The position numbers and the translations under genes were made by a program. A stretch of DNA of 51,904 nucleotides from Crocinitomicaceae bacterium (GTDB lineage: Bacteria; Bacteroidota; Bacteroidia; Flavobacteriales_D; Crocinitomicaceae), in contig JAKVAQ010000036.1 of the NCBI GenBank assembly GCA_022447665.1, positions 1 to 51,904 on the forward strand. Direction: 5' to 3'. A model generated the notes under the pieces. That model did no database searches and had not been told where the DNA came from. It was given only the letters and a program-made list of their open reading frames with translations. Below, one piece after another: positions 7,475 through 15,719 of the stretch (the stretch's first letter is position 1; each line of letters begins with the position of its first letter).

Positions 7475-8896
7475 ATGCCAATGGATGTTAGCAAAAAAAT
7501 TGAAGAACAGCGAAAGCTTCTAGAAGCTGGGAACCCAAAAATCGACATATCCCGAGCCTGCCGCATAGAAGATGGGATTCAGAGAATTCAAGATGAGGAA
7601 GAATTAGGTCTTATTCGACTGTTTGAAAAGAAGGCGAAAAATCTTAGTATTTGCTTTTTTGTACCTGCCAGTGGTTCGGGGTCCAGAATGTTCAGCTTTC
7701 TTTATGATTTTTTAAAGGCACAAGGTGATCAAAGCTCTGAAGAATTGACCCAACATTTTCTAAACAAAATTGAGAGTTTCGCTTTTTACAATAAATTACC
7801 ACAGCGTTTAAAAGATGATATAGCAACTGGCGATTTTAATTTTGAAGAATTAATTGAATATCTATTGGAGAAGGAAGGACTTTCTTTCTCAAATCTGCCG
7901 AAAGGACTTATACCTTTTCATAGTTATGGATCTTTTATGATCACGCCTATCCAAGAACACTTAATTCAAGGTTATTATTTAGGTGGAAATGAATGCACAT
8001 TTCATTTTACAATTAACGAGAACTATAAAACTCAAATTCTAAAGAATAAAGAAATTTTAGAGGAGTTTACCGGCTTAAAATATAATTTAGATTGGTCTAT
8101 TCAAGACCCAACAACGAACTCAGTAGCATTTAATGAAAATTTAACTCCTCTTGAAATTGATGGGAAGGTTGTTACTAGACCTTCGGGCCATGGTGCCTTA
8201 TTGCACAACCTCAACAGTATTGATTCAGATATTGTATTCATTAGAAATATTGATAATATACAGCATAGCGACAAATCTGAGACATCTATAAGGACAAGAA
8301 AATTATTAGGAGCCAAGCTCATTGATTTTAGAGAAAGTGTTAAGCAAATACTTCAAGGATTGGAAATTGATTTTGAAGTCACTGAAAAAATAGACTTCTT
8401 GAATCACACTTTTAATCTGCGACTTTCGGACGAGCAGATCACCGATAAGGAATTTATGAAATCCTATTTGAATAGGCCAATGCGAATTTGCGGTATGGTG
8501 GTGAATGAAGGGCAACCCGGTGGAGGTCCATTTTGGGTAAAAAATAGTAATGGAATTGAACAAAGGCAAATAATTGAAAAAGCCCAACTTTCAACCCAAA
8601 CAGATCAATTAAAGTTAGTTACTAGATCAACACATTTTAACCCGAATGAAATTGTTTGTTATTTGAAGGATTACAAAGGGAACAAGTTTAATCTTCTTGA
8701 CTTTGCAAATAGTGAACAATATTTTGTGGTGAAAAAGAAGATGAATGGTCAAGACATTACTTTTATTGAAAATCCAGGTTTATGGAACGGCGGAATGGCG
8801 AATTGGTTAACGCTTTTCTATGAAATTGACGCCAAATGTTTCAGTCCGGTAAAAACAGTTCTTGACTTGCTAAAGAAACCTCACCTCGAAGATTAG
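7475..8896 (+). CDS. DUF4301 family protein, nucleotidyltransferase-like
   Basis: This 473-residue cytosolic protein matches DUF4301, a Bacteroidota family of unknown function. The strand-loop VPASGSGSRM (residues 63-72) looks like the GxGxR nucleotide-binding loop of sugar-nucleotide pyrophosphorylases. Other conserved-looking segments are GLIPFHSYGSFMITPIQEHL, the RPSGHGALLHNLN region and IVFIRNIDNI, which in a GT-A fold would sit near the metal site. NEGQPGGGPFWVK follows later. I infer a nucleotidyltransferase-like fold, but the reaction and substrate are not known. Two in-frame ATGs lie six bases apart at 7475 and 7481; the first is used here. The gene stands alone, divergent from the methyltransferase operon. 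Confidence 0.85.
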   Translation: MPMDVSKKIEEQRKLLEAGNPKIDISRACRIEDGIQRIQDEEELGLIRLFEKKAKNLSICFFVPASGSGSRMFSFLYDFLKAQGDQSSEELTQHFLNKIESFAFYNKLPQRLKDDIATGDFNFEELIEYLLEKEGLSFSNLPKGLIPFHSYGSFMITPIQEHLIQGYYLGGNECTFHFTINENYKTQILKNKEILEEFTGLKYNLDWSIQDPTTNSVAFNENLTPLEIDGKVVTRPSGHGALLHNLNSIDSDIVFIRNIDNIQHSDKSETSIRTRKLLGAKLIDFRESVKQILQGLEIDFEVTEKIDFLNHTFNLRLSDEQITDKEFMKSYLNRPMRICGMVVNEGQPGGGPFWVKNSNGIEQRQIIEKAQLSTQTDQLKLVTRSTHFNPNEIVCYLKDYKGNKFNLLDFANSEQYFVVKKKMNGQDITFIENPGLWNGGMANWLTLFYEIDAKCFSPVKTVLDLLKKPHLED

Positions 8897-8999
8897 CCAA
8901 TAAAAGTCTAATTGGCATAATTCATGCACACTAGTTGATCATAGAATGTAACCTAAATTAATTTTTGGAGTAAATTCAAGTACCAACAATCAATACGTC

Positions 9000-10727
9000 A
9001 TGAAAATTAGATTCGGCCTAATCAGTTTTTTCCTATTTGGAATTCTGAATTTAACTAATGCTCAAACTGAGCGTTGCGCAAAATTACAGGTTGCTTTAGA
9101 GGCACCATTAAATCAGTATAATTTAGATCTTTCTTCATGTAATATAAGCTCATTACCAGAAAATATGGGAGAGATGAAAAATCTCATGTTTTTAGACTTG
9201 AGCTCTAATGAAATTAAATTCCTACCAGAAAGTTTTGGTCAACTTGAGAAATTAAGTATGCTTAATTTACAAGGTAATTCTATTGCGGCGCTTCCAGCAT
9301 CGATTGCCAACATGATCGAATTAACCTCATTACAATTAGCTGAAAACAAGATCCCTAAGTTACCATCAGTAATAGGTAATCTTGTAAACTTAAATTATTT
9401 GGGAGTTTCAAGGAATGATCTAGCCTCTATTCCAAGTACTATAGGGAAATTGTCTGAATTGAACTCTTTAGACCTTGATTTTAATCAATTGGAAACGTTA
9501 CCCGATGAAATCGGAAACTTAAAAAAACTCACCTCCTTAAATGTGAGTAACAATAATATTGCTCAATTGCCAAAAGGAATGTTCAATCTAAAGAACATGG
9601 CTTATTTGAACCTTTCTGCGAATAAAATAAGTGAACTTTCAGAAGATATTAAGAACTTAAAGAATCTAAACGACCTTAATTTAGACCTTAATAACCTAAC
9701 CACTTTACCAAGTGAGATTGGAGCATTAGAGAATTTAGAATGGTTAGGATTAGAGGAGAATCAAATCTCCACATTACCATCAGAAATAGGAAATTTAGCC
9801 AATTTGAAATCTCTTAATGTATCCTACAACCAGTTAACTCAGTTACCTGTTTCAATTGGAAACCTTGCTAACTTAACACAATTGTACATTAACGACAATC
9901 AAATTTCTTCACTTCCAACTTCGATTGAAAAGTTAGGAATGTTAGAGGAGCTTAACATTTCGGGAAACATGATTATAACACTACCCAATGAGATTGGAAA
10001 TTTGGCAGCTCTGCACACATTGGAAATTGGTGAAAATCAAATATCTGAACTCCCGGAGTCTATTGGGAAATTAGTAAATCTTGTTAATGCGAACTTTAGC
10101 GGTAATTCATTATCTCAGCTACCAGATGGCATTGGAAGTTTAGTTAAACTACAAAGCCTCGACGCTTCACGAAATCAAATCAATTCTATCTCCGCAATGA
10201 TTAGCGGACTTACAAGTCTGAAATCTCTGAACTTACGAGAAAATCAAATTACAGCTTTTCCCATTGAACTTACTAAACTAGTAGTGTTAGAGGAATTAAT
10301 TCTTAGTGAAAATCAGATAAAAGAACTTCCAAAGAATATTGGTGACTTAGTTAACCTTTCTTCGTTGTCTCTTGATGGAAACTTTATTAAAGAGTTACCA
10401 GATGAAATTTCCAGCTTAACGAATCTTAAAAAACTATACTTATCAGGAAATTCATTGGAAGATTTACCGGATGAAATTGGAGAACTACATAACCTGAACT
10501 ATTTAAGTCTTGATGGAAATCAATTATCTTCTATTCCGAAAGAAATTGGAGATCTTTCAAGCTTAACTTATCTCAGTTTAGAAGGCAACTTGCTAAAGAA
10601 ATTACCGGAGGAAATAGGAAATCTTGAAAACCTTCAGTTTCTTTTCTTAGGAGGTAATTTATTTACTTACAAAGAACAGCAGAAAATTAAATCTTGGCTA
10701 CCTGAAGGGTGCAACGTTACATTTTAG
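9000..10727 (+). CDS. secreted leucine-rich repeat protein
   Basis: This 575-residue protein has a signal peptide (residues 1-22, ending TNAQ) and then almost only leucine-rich repeats. I count about 22 full units of exactly 23 residues with the pattern LxxLxLxxNxIxxLPxxIGNLxN, plus a first partial unit containing LDLSSCNISSLP and a C-terminal cap ending SWLPEGCNVTF. The 23-residue period and the LP.EIG.L phrase place it in the bacterial/plant Ras-group type of LRR. Such solenoids bind proteins or glycans. There is no T9SS sorting domain, lipobox or membrane anchor, so it is predicted to be periplasmic or released. It stands alone and meets the DUF2130 gene head-on with no base between the stop codons. 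The ligand is unknown. Confidence 0.92.
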   Translation: MKIRFGLISFFLFGILNLTNAQTERCAKLQVALEAPLNQYNLDLSSCNISSLPENMGEMKNLMFLDLSSNEIKFLPESFGQLEKLSMLNLQGNSIAALPASIANMIELTSLQLAENKIPKLPSVIGNLVNLNYLGVSRNDLASIPSTIGKLSELNSLDLDFNQLETLPDEIGNLKKLTSLNVSNNNIAQLPKGMFNLKNMAYLNLSANKISELSEDIKNLKNLNDLNLDLNNLTTLPSEIGALENLEWLGLEENQISTLPSEIGNLANLKSLNVSYNQLTQLPVSIGNLANLTQLYINDNQISSLPTSIEKLGMLEELNISGNMIITLPNEIGNLAALHTLEIGENQISELPESIGKLVNLVNANFSGNSLSQLPDGIGSLVKLQSLDASRNQINSISAMISGLTSLKSLNLRENQITAFPIELTKLVVLEELILSENQIKELPKNIGDLVNLSSLSLDGNFIKELPDEISSLTNLKKLYLSGNSLEDLPDEIGELHNLNYLSLDGNQLSSIPKEIGDLSSLTYLSLEGNLLKKLPEEIGNLENLQFLFLGGNLFTYKEQQKIKSWLPEGCNVTF

Positions 10728-12017
10728 TTAGAAGTCTTTAGGCTCAGGTAATCCATCTGCGTCGTCAAGTTCCAATGATGATATTTTCTTTACCGATGAA
10801 CCGGCTATTCCTTTGACAGAGCCGTACAAATCAATCGTGTTCATAATCACTTTTTCGATTTGTTTTTCCCGATCTTTCCAGATCTTTTGCATGGCTCTTT
10901 TTTCACGATCCAATTCGGATTTAAGCGAGGTAAAGCCATCTACGATTGCCTCAACTTGATGACGGAATTCATTCCCAGTGAGATAATCATAAAGCATATG
11001 CATTTTCTCACCTTTATTCTCATTTGAAGATTTAGTCGCGTTAATTTTTATTATTCCGTCACGTAATACGGCAGCCAGACTTTTAAACTCATCAAATGAA
11101 CATACCCATACTCCGTCTAACAGCGTAAATGATTTTTGATCTTTCGGTAAAGTTTGTGTGATCAAGACCGCAACATCAGCACCGGAAGAAAGCATATCTC
11201 CCTTTAATTTCGGAATCCAATCGTTAGCAAAATTTTGAGTTCTTTTTGACTCATAAATTATTTTTCCGCATATTTCTTGAGATGAATTTATGACCGTCTG
11301 AATGCAATCAGCTCCTCTAATTCCTTTTGATACCTCTTCAACGATATCAAATGGAAATAAACGAGACAATTCGGATTCTATAAGAAGTTCTTGCACCTCT
11401 CCTTGCAATTGCATCGAACCTTGTTCTTGCTTTCTTCGCATTTCCTCTGCAAGCTTCTTCTGATCCTCTATTTGCTTGAGGTACTCTTTCTCCTTTAATT
11501 CAAATTTAGCTGCTAATTTCTTCGCTGCTTCCTCTTCAACCTTCTTAGAGTTTTCCAGTACTCTCTTCTGTACTTCAATTTCCATTTTCTCTCTAGCCTC
11601 TTTCAAGTCCAGTTCTTTCTTCATGAATTGAACTTCCTTCTCCTGCAGCTTTTTATTCTCTTCTTTCTTTTTATCCAAATCTTCGCGCAAGGACTTCACC
11701 AGAACCTCCATGCTTTCTTTTGCATCTTTAGCAGCTTTAGTTTTAGCCTCAGCCTCAATTTTCTCTCGATCTGATTTTAGTCGCTCTTGATAAGCCGCAC
11801 GTGCTCTTTCTTGATCTTCCTCAAACTTTTTTTGTTTCGCTAAAAAAGACTCCTGCTCCTCTAAAAACTTCTTTTTTCTTGACTCTTGTTCCGCCAAAAA
11901 CGCTTGATTTTTCTTTTGATATTCTTCGCGCAATTTCTCCTCTACTCCATGAGCAATGGCATCTTCCGGACTAAAAGAGGTCCCACAACTAGGGCAAGTT
12001 ATTTTTACTTCACTCAT
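10728..12017 (-). CDS. DUF2130 coiled-coil protein with PD-(D/E)XK-like core
   Basis: This 429-residue cytosolic protein has a CPSC half zinc-knuckle at the N-terminus (residues 8-11), a long Glu/Lys-rich coiled coil (about residues 25-205), and a C-terminal DUF2130 region. In that region Asp237 (GIRGADCIQTV) and the pair Glu256/Lys258 (IIYESKRTQNF) have the D...ExK layout of PD-(D/E)XK nucleases, with Glu208 a candidate helix acid. A region with the sequence FANDWIPKLKGDM follows. The nuclease-like fold is inferred from these residues; activity is not shown. It is the last gene of the minus-strand operon that begins with the M42 peptidase. Its function is unknown; DNA or RNA processing on a coiled-coil scaffold is a possibility. 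Confidence 0.87.
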   Translation of the reverse strand: MSEVKITCPSCGTSFSPEDAIAHGVEEKLREEYQKKNQAFLAEQESRKKKFLEEQESFLAKQKKFEEDQERARAAYQERLKSDREKIEAEAKTKAAKDAKESMEVLVKSLREDLDKKKEENKKLQEKEVQFMKKELDLKEAREKMEIEVQKRVLENSKKVEEEAAKKLAAKFELKEKEYLKQIEDQKKLAEEMRRKQEQGSMQLQGEVQELLIESELSRLFPFDIVEEVSKGIRGADCIQTVINSSQEICGKIIYESKRTQNFANDWIPKLKGDMLSSGADVAVLITQTLPKDQKSFTLLDGVWVCSFDEFKSLAAVLRDGIIKINATKSSNENKGEKMHMLYDYLTGNEFRHQVEAIVDGFTSLKSELDREKRAMQKIWKDREKQIEKVIMNTIDLYGSVKGIAGSSVKKISSLELDDADGLPEPKDF

Positions 12018-12052
12018 AATCTTACTTCAAATGAAGGAATTAAGAACGTAAT

Positions 12053-12475
12053 CTATTTATGTTTCTTTCGAATGACAATTTTATTGCCATCTGCAATCAA
12101 ATCCCATTTATAAAAATCAAAAATTCTAGGGAGATAACGCAAATAAAGTTTGGTTCTTTGAGACTGCTCCGCTGCTTCTCCTGGCTTAAAAATTCCAGTA
12201 AACTCAAATACTTGCGTGTTTGGATGCTTTTCATGGTAGACGCGAAGAATTTCAATAATTGTTCGCATTACCTTAAACACATCTCCCTTATTCGTAAGCG
12301 CGTATTCGTCTTCTTCGTACTCATCATTTAGCACTCCAAAAGCAATAACAGCATGCAAGATGTTTTCTTTCTTTCGAGCAAACCTCACCTCATACTCCAC
12401 CTCATATTCCGTAACGAAATGGTATACTTGACCAGTAGGTATATTTGGTTTTACAATGTGATAATGGTCACTCAT
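12053..12475 (-). CDS. conserved hypothetical protein, 140 residues
   Basis: I do not recognise this family. The protein has no signal peptide or membrane helix and is predicted to be cytosolic. It starts with a His/Val-rich stretch (SDHYHIVKPN), continues with paired strands (TEYEVEYEVRFAR, ILHAVIAFGV), then a helix around FKVMRTIIEILRVYH. The end is basic (NKIVIRKKHK), after a segment TKLYLRYLPRIFDFYKW. The alternating pattern suggests a small alpha/beta fold. The start codon overlaps the stop of the WD40-caspase gene by 4 nt (ATGA), so the two are translationally coupled, and the DUF2130 gene follows after 35 nt. The coupling suggests a linked role, yet the caspase is exported and this protein is not. 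Confidence 0.75.
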   Translation of the reverse strand: MSDHYHIVKPNIPTGQVYHFVTEYEVEYEVRFARKKENILHAVIAFGVLNDEYEEDEYALTNKGDVFKVMRTIIEILRVYHEKHPNTQVFEFTGIFKPGEAAEQSQRTKLYLRYLPRIFDFYKWDLIADGNKIVIRKKHK

Positions 12476-15400
12476 TCTAATGCAAAAATAGGGTAATCTT
12501 GGCTAATATTCTCCTCTCTTGAGCTAGGTATTTGTTTTCCTCCCGAAAGTTGAGCCACTAAATTGTTTACATATGCACGTATTTCAGACACTTCCACCAT
12601 TCCATTTTTATTTAAATCAGTTTTCGGATTTCTCAAACCACTTAAAAAACAGTAAGTAAATAATCCATTTTTCCAATCATCACTCTCCATGGCATATTCT
12701 GCACCACCCGCACTAGCAATTACAGTCGCACCACTACCCTTTCTTGTATCTGAAAAAACATCTTGCAAATAACCAACACTATTCTCATTGCCAAATCCTT
12801 CCTTAGTGCGCACACCATTAACTCCTCTAAATTCAATGTTTCCGTCTTCTACCTCAGGATCCGGTCCCTGCTCAATCTCATCCTTATCCAATTCACCCGA
12901 ATGACAGGTATCCATGATTAGTAGCTTCTTGTAGGACTTAATCTTATTCAAAAGTTTATGAATATCATCATAGGCCAGGCCTTTGGCCTTAGGAGCATTA
13001 AAATCCATATCATACGTACCAAAATAATAATCAAAGTTCTCATCTAATACTCCATGTCCTGCAATGAATATCATTGCAATGTCCTCATGACTACAAGGCT
13101 CAAAAAAGGCGTCCAAACTCTTAAAGTTTTCCGTGGTAGCTTCCTCATTTAGCAATAATTTAACCTCAATTTTCTTGTAAAGTTCCGAAGAAGCCCTCAT
13201 GCTGGTTACAAAGTCGTTTACATCCTTCGTTGGGTACTTAAGATTAAAACTCTGGTCGGCATAATCACTAACTCCAATTGCTGCGATAAATAAATTATTC
13301 ATACCTCCTTCGTCCTCACGGATCATCTCAACAGTCTCAAAAAAGGACTCCGCTCCTTTATCGTTCAAGCATGAAAATTGAATTTTGTTCACTCCCGCAA
13401 TAAGAGGAACTTCAATCTCTTTTCTGTAGGATTTTACCTCTTCCGTTATCTGAAAACCTAATTCCCCATAAACCGGAACATCATTCACATATACATTTAT
13501 TTGCTTAAGGTTATAGTTATCATCCCAAGCCTTGATCCAAAATTTTTGTGTCTCCTCGCTCGTCACAAGCTCCGCATTTGTTTCGATCAGAATTTTAGGA
13601 ATATTAAAGTCCAATTTCAAATTACCTTCTTCCAAATTAAGTCTTTTGAGTCGCTTCTTAAAGAGATAATAATAAGCGTTAATTATTTTATCAGACGACT
13701 TCCCAATTCTCTTAGTAACTATGTCGGGTCTGTTCAAATAAATATCGAACTGCTCAAACGGAACCAACTTATCTCCGATTCTAAAGGCAATACCATTCAG
13801 TGCTTTTTTAGAAGCCATGTAATAATTATCGGGGGTGTAGATCATGAACTCCGAATTATTAATCCCGACAAAAGTGGCAACCACACCGCAATCTTCGTAG
13901 CCGCAGTATTTAACCGTACCATCTGTAGAAGCCGTAAAAGCCCTCGTAGATCCCTTATCAAAAATTACTTTGTTAACCCCTGCTTGATGATCAGCTACCT
14001 GACAAATCTTATTTCCTGAATTCAAATCCCAAAAAATCAATGAATTATCTGCCTCCCACACAGCGTTATTGCCCGCTACAGATGCTAGTACTGTTCCGTC
14101 ATGATTATAGTCAATAGAAGTAATTGTATTCGTATGTCCTTCCAAAACAAGCCTTGTGAACCAATCATTTGTGCTCCTAATGTATATAGTCTTATCCCAT
14201 GAAGCACTAGCCAATTCCTCTCCTGATGGACTAAACATAACACTGGAAATTACAATTGTCTGGTCAGTGAATTGTTTAATCTCTTCCTCTTTTTTATAAT
14301 CCCAGATTCTGACAGTTCCATCATGTGAACCAGAAGCAATCCAATTTTTTTCTGGATGAAAATCGAGTGCCATAATACCTCCAGTATGTCCATTTAAGTT
14401 AGCAACTCGCTCTTTGCTTTCTAGATCCCAAACTTTAACGATATTCATAAAACCACCTCCAGCTAAATATTTTCCATCGTCAGAAACTGCCAGCCGTTGA
14501 ATTAATTCTGAGTCTGTTTTTAACTCACCTACTTGAGAACCTGATTCTATATCAAATATTCCAAGATTTAACATGAAATTCATGGCTATAAGATGTTTCC
14601 CATCAGCTGTAAATTCACAAGGAAAAAAGCCTTTAATATTTTTAACCACCTTATTTTTTTCTAAGTCCCATATATCAATTGTGATCTTATCAGAAGCTAC
14701 AGCTAAAAACTTACCCTTTTGATCATAGGCCATGTTTTCGATGCTCTGAGTTTGTCCTCTAAGCGTTTTAAATACTTTGCTTGTTTGTGTATCATAAAAC
14801 CGAATAACGTCCATGTTAGCAATGATTACGGTTCCACCACGGGGATCTTTAGCCATACAACTAACCGAGTAGACCTCATTCGCAATCTCAGAAACAATCT
14901 TTTTTGAGTTATAGTTAAATACCTTAGTAGATCCATCATGCTGCGCTACATAAACCAACGGCTCCTTTTCATCAAACCTAAGGTCAATCATTTTTGACGC
15001 ATACTTCTTACCCGTGTAAACGAACTTACCTTTTTTTGTATCAAAGAGTCTTAGTTTATCGTCATTAAAACCAAAAGCAATTAAATCACCGTTCGGAGAA
15101 ATAGCACTTCTGGAAAAGGGGTAAACAAATTCTTCAAATAATTGATATTGCTCCTCAACAGCTCTCAACTTATTATCTATCTTATACAGTTCTCCTTTTA
15201 ACCCCAGAGCATAGGTCTTTCCATTTTCTTTGTCTGTTATAGTAAGCGTAGAATAAACGTCTGGAACTACTGCCACTTCACCTGTCGCTATATTTAAAAA
15301 TGATACTTGAGAACTTTCGCCAGTATAAATTATTTGTTTATCGTCTTGCGTAAAAGCTAATCCCCGAGTTCCGCCAGTTGCAGGAATTTGATGTAATATA

Positions 15401-15714
15401 TCTCCGGAAATAACATCCCAAACATACAGCTCATCACTACTTGATTTGCCTGTAAGAACTTTACCATCAGAGCTAAAATCGAGCTCTCCTACTCGTCCGT
15501 TGGTACCTGATATGGTTCTAAACTCTTTGGTAGTAGCAACGTGCCAAATCTTAATTATCTTATTGTTACTGGCACTCGCTAAAAATTGAGCGTTCTCTGA
15601 CATTGACATGGCATGAACCATATCGTTGTGACCAGTTGTAAGCACAACAGTTGGATTTTCTTGAGCGAATACCCAAAAATTTAGAAAGGTTAACAGAAGA
15701 AAGAACTTATGCAT
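12472..15714 (-). CDS. exported WD40-repeat caspase family protein
   Basis: This 1080-residue protein has a signal peptide (residues 1-18, ending VFAQ). WD40 repeats fill roughly residues 25-640, probably two beta-propellers; the clearest units read HTGGIMALDFHPEKNWIASG and DGTVRIWDYKKE. A linker with immunoglobulin-like strands (residues about 700-800) follows, then a caspase-type peptidase domain (about 805-1075). The catalytic dyad is visible: His887 in IAGHGVL and Cys937 in MDTCHSGE, 50 residues apart as expected for caspase folds. Enzymes of this group cleave after basic or acidic residues; the specificity here is not known. The signal peptide puts it in the periplasm or outside. It starts 5 nt after the M42 peptidase gene and overlaps the 140-aa gene, so it lies in the middle of an operon. 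Confidence 0.9.
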   Translation of the reverse strand: MHKFFLLLTFLNFWVFAQENPTVVLTTGHNDMVHAMSMSENAQFLASASNNKIIKIWHVATTKEFRTISGTNGRVGELDFSSDGKVLTGKSSSDELYVWDVISGDILHQIPATGGTRGLAFTQDDKQIIYTGESSQVSFLNIATGEVAVVPDVYSTLTITDKENGKTYALGLKGELYKIDNKLRAVEEQYQLFEEFVYPFSRSAISPNGDLIAFGFNDDKLRLFDTKKGKFVYTGKKYASKMIDLRFDEKEPLVYVAQHDGSTKVFNYNSKKIVSEIANEVYSVSCMAKDPRGGTVIIANMDVIRFYDTQTSKVFKTLRGQTQSIENMAYDQKGKFLAVASDKITIDIWDLEKNKVVKNIKGFFPCEFTADGKHLIAMNFMLNLGIFDIESGSQVGELKTDSELIQRLAVSDDGKYLAGGGFMNIVKVWDLESKERVANLNGHTGGIMALDFHPEKNWIASGSHDGTVRIWDYKKEEEIKQFTDQTIVISSVMFSPSGEELASASWDKTIYIRSTNDWFTRLVLEGHTNTITSIDYNHDGTVLASVAGNNAVWEADNSLIFWDLNSGNKICQVADHQAGVNKVIFDKGSTRAFTASTDGTVKYCGYEDCGVVATFVGINNSEFMIYTPDNYYMASKKALNGIAFRIGDKLVPFEQFDIYLNRPDIVTKRIGKSSDKIINAYYYLFKKRLKRLNLEEGNLKLDFNIPKILIETNAELVTSEETQKFWIKAWDDNYNLKQINVYVNDVPVYGELGFQITEEVKSYRKEIEVPLIAGVNKIQFSCLNDKGAESFFETVEMIREDEGGMNNLFIAAIGVSDYADQSFNLKYPTKDVNDFVTSMRASSELYKKIEVKLLLNEEATTENFKSLDAFFEPCSHEDIAMIFIAGHGVLDENFDYYFGTYDMDFNAPKAKGLAYDDIHKLLNKIKSYKKLLIMDTCHSGELDKDEIEQGPDPEVEDGNIEFRGVNGVRTKEGFGNENSVGYLQDVFSDTRKGSGATVIASAGGAEYAMESDDWKNGLFTYCFLSGLRNPKTDLNKNGMVEVSEIRAYVNNLVAQLSGGKQIPSSREENISQDYPIFALE

Positions 15715-15719
15715 ATATG

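Noticed and set aside
8896-8916. Hairpin GCCAAT/ATTGGC after the DUF4301 gene as a terminator
   Set aside because: The stem is only 6 bp with a 9-nt loop and no T-run follows on the plus strand.
8967-8976. Promoter -7 box before the LRR gene
   Set aside because: The sequence TTAATTTTTGG is one base too long to match TAnnTTTG, and no -33 box fits.
9000-10727. Regular 69-bp DNA periodicity taken for a CRISPR array or satellite repeat
   Set aside because: The rhythm comes from the 23-residue LRR units; the bases are divergent and one long reading frame runs through.
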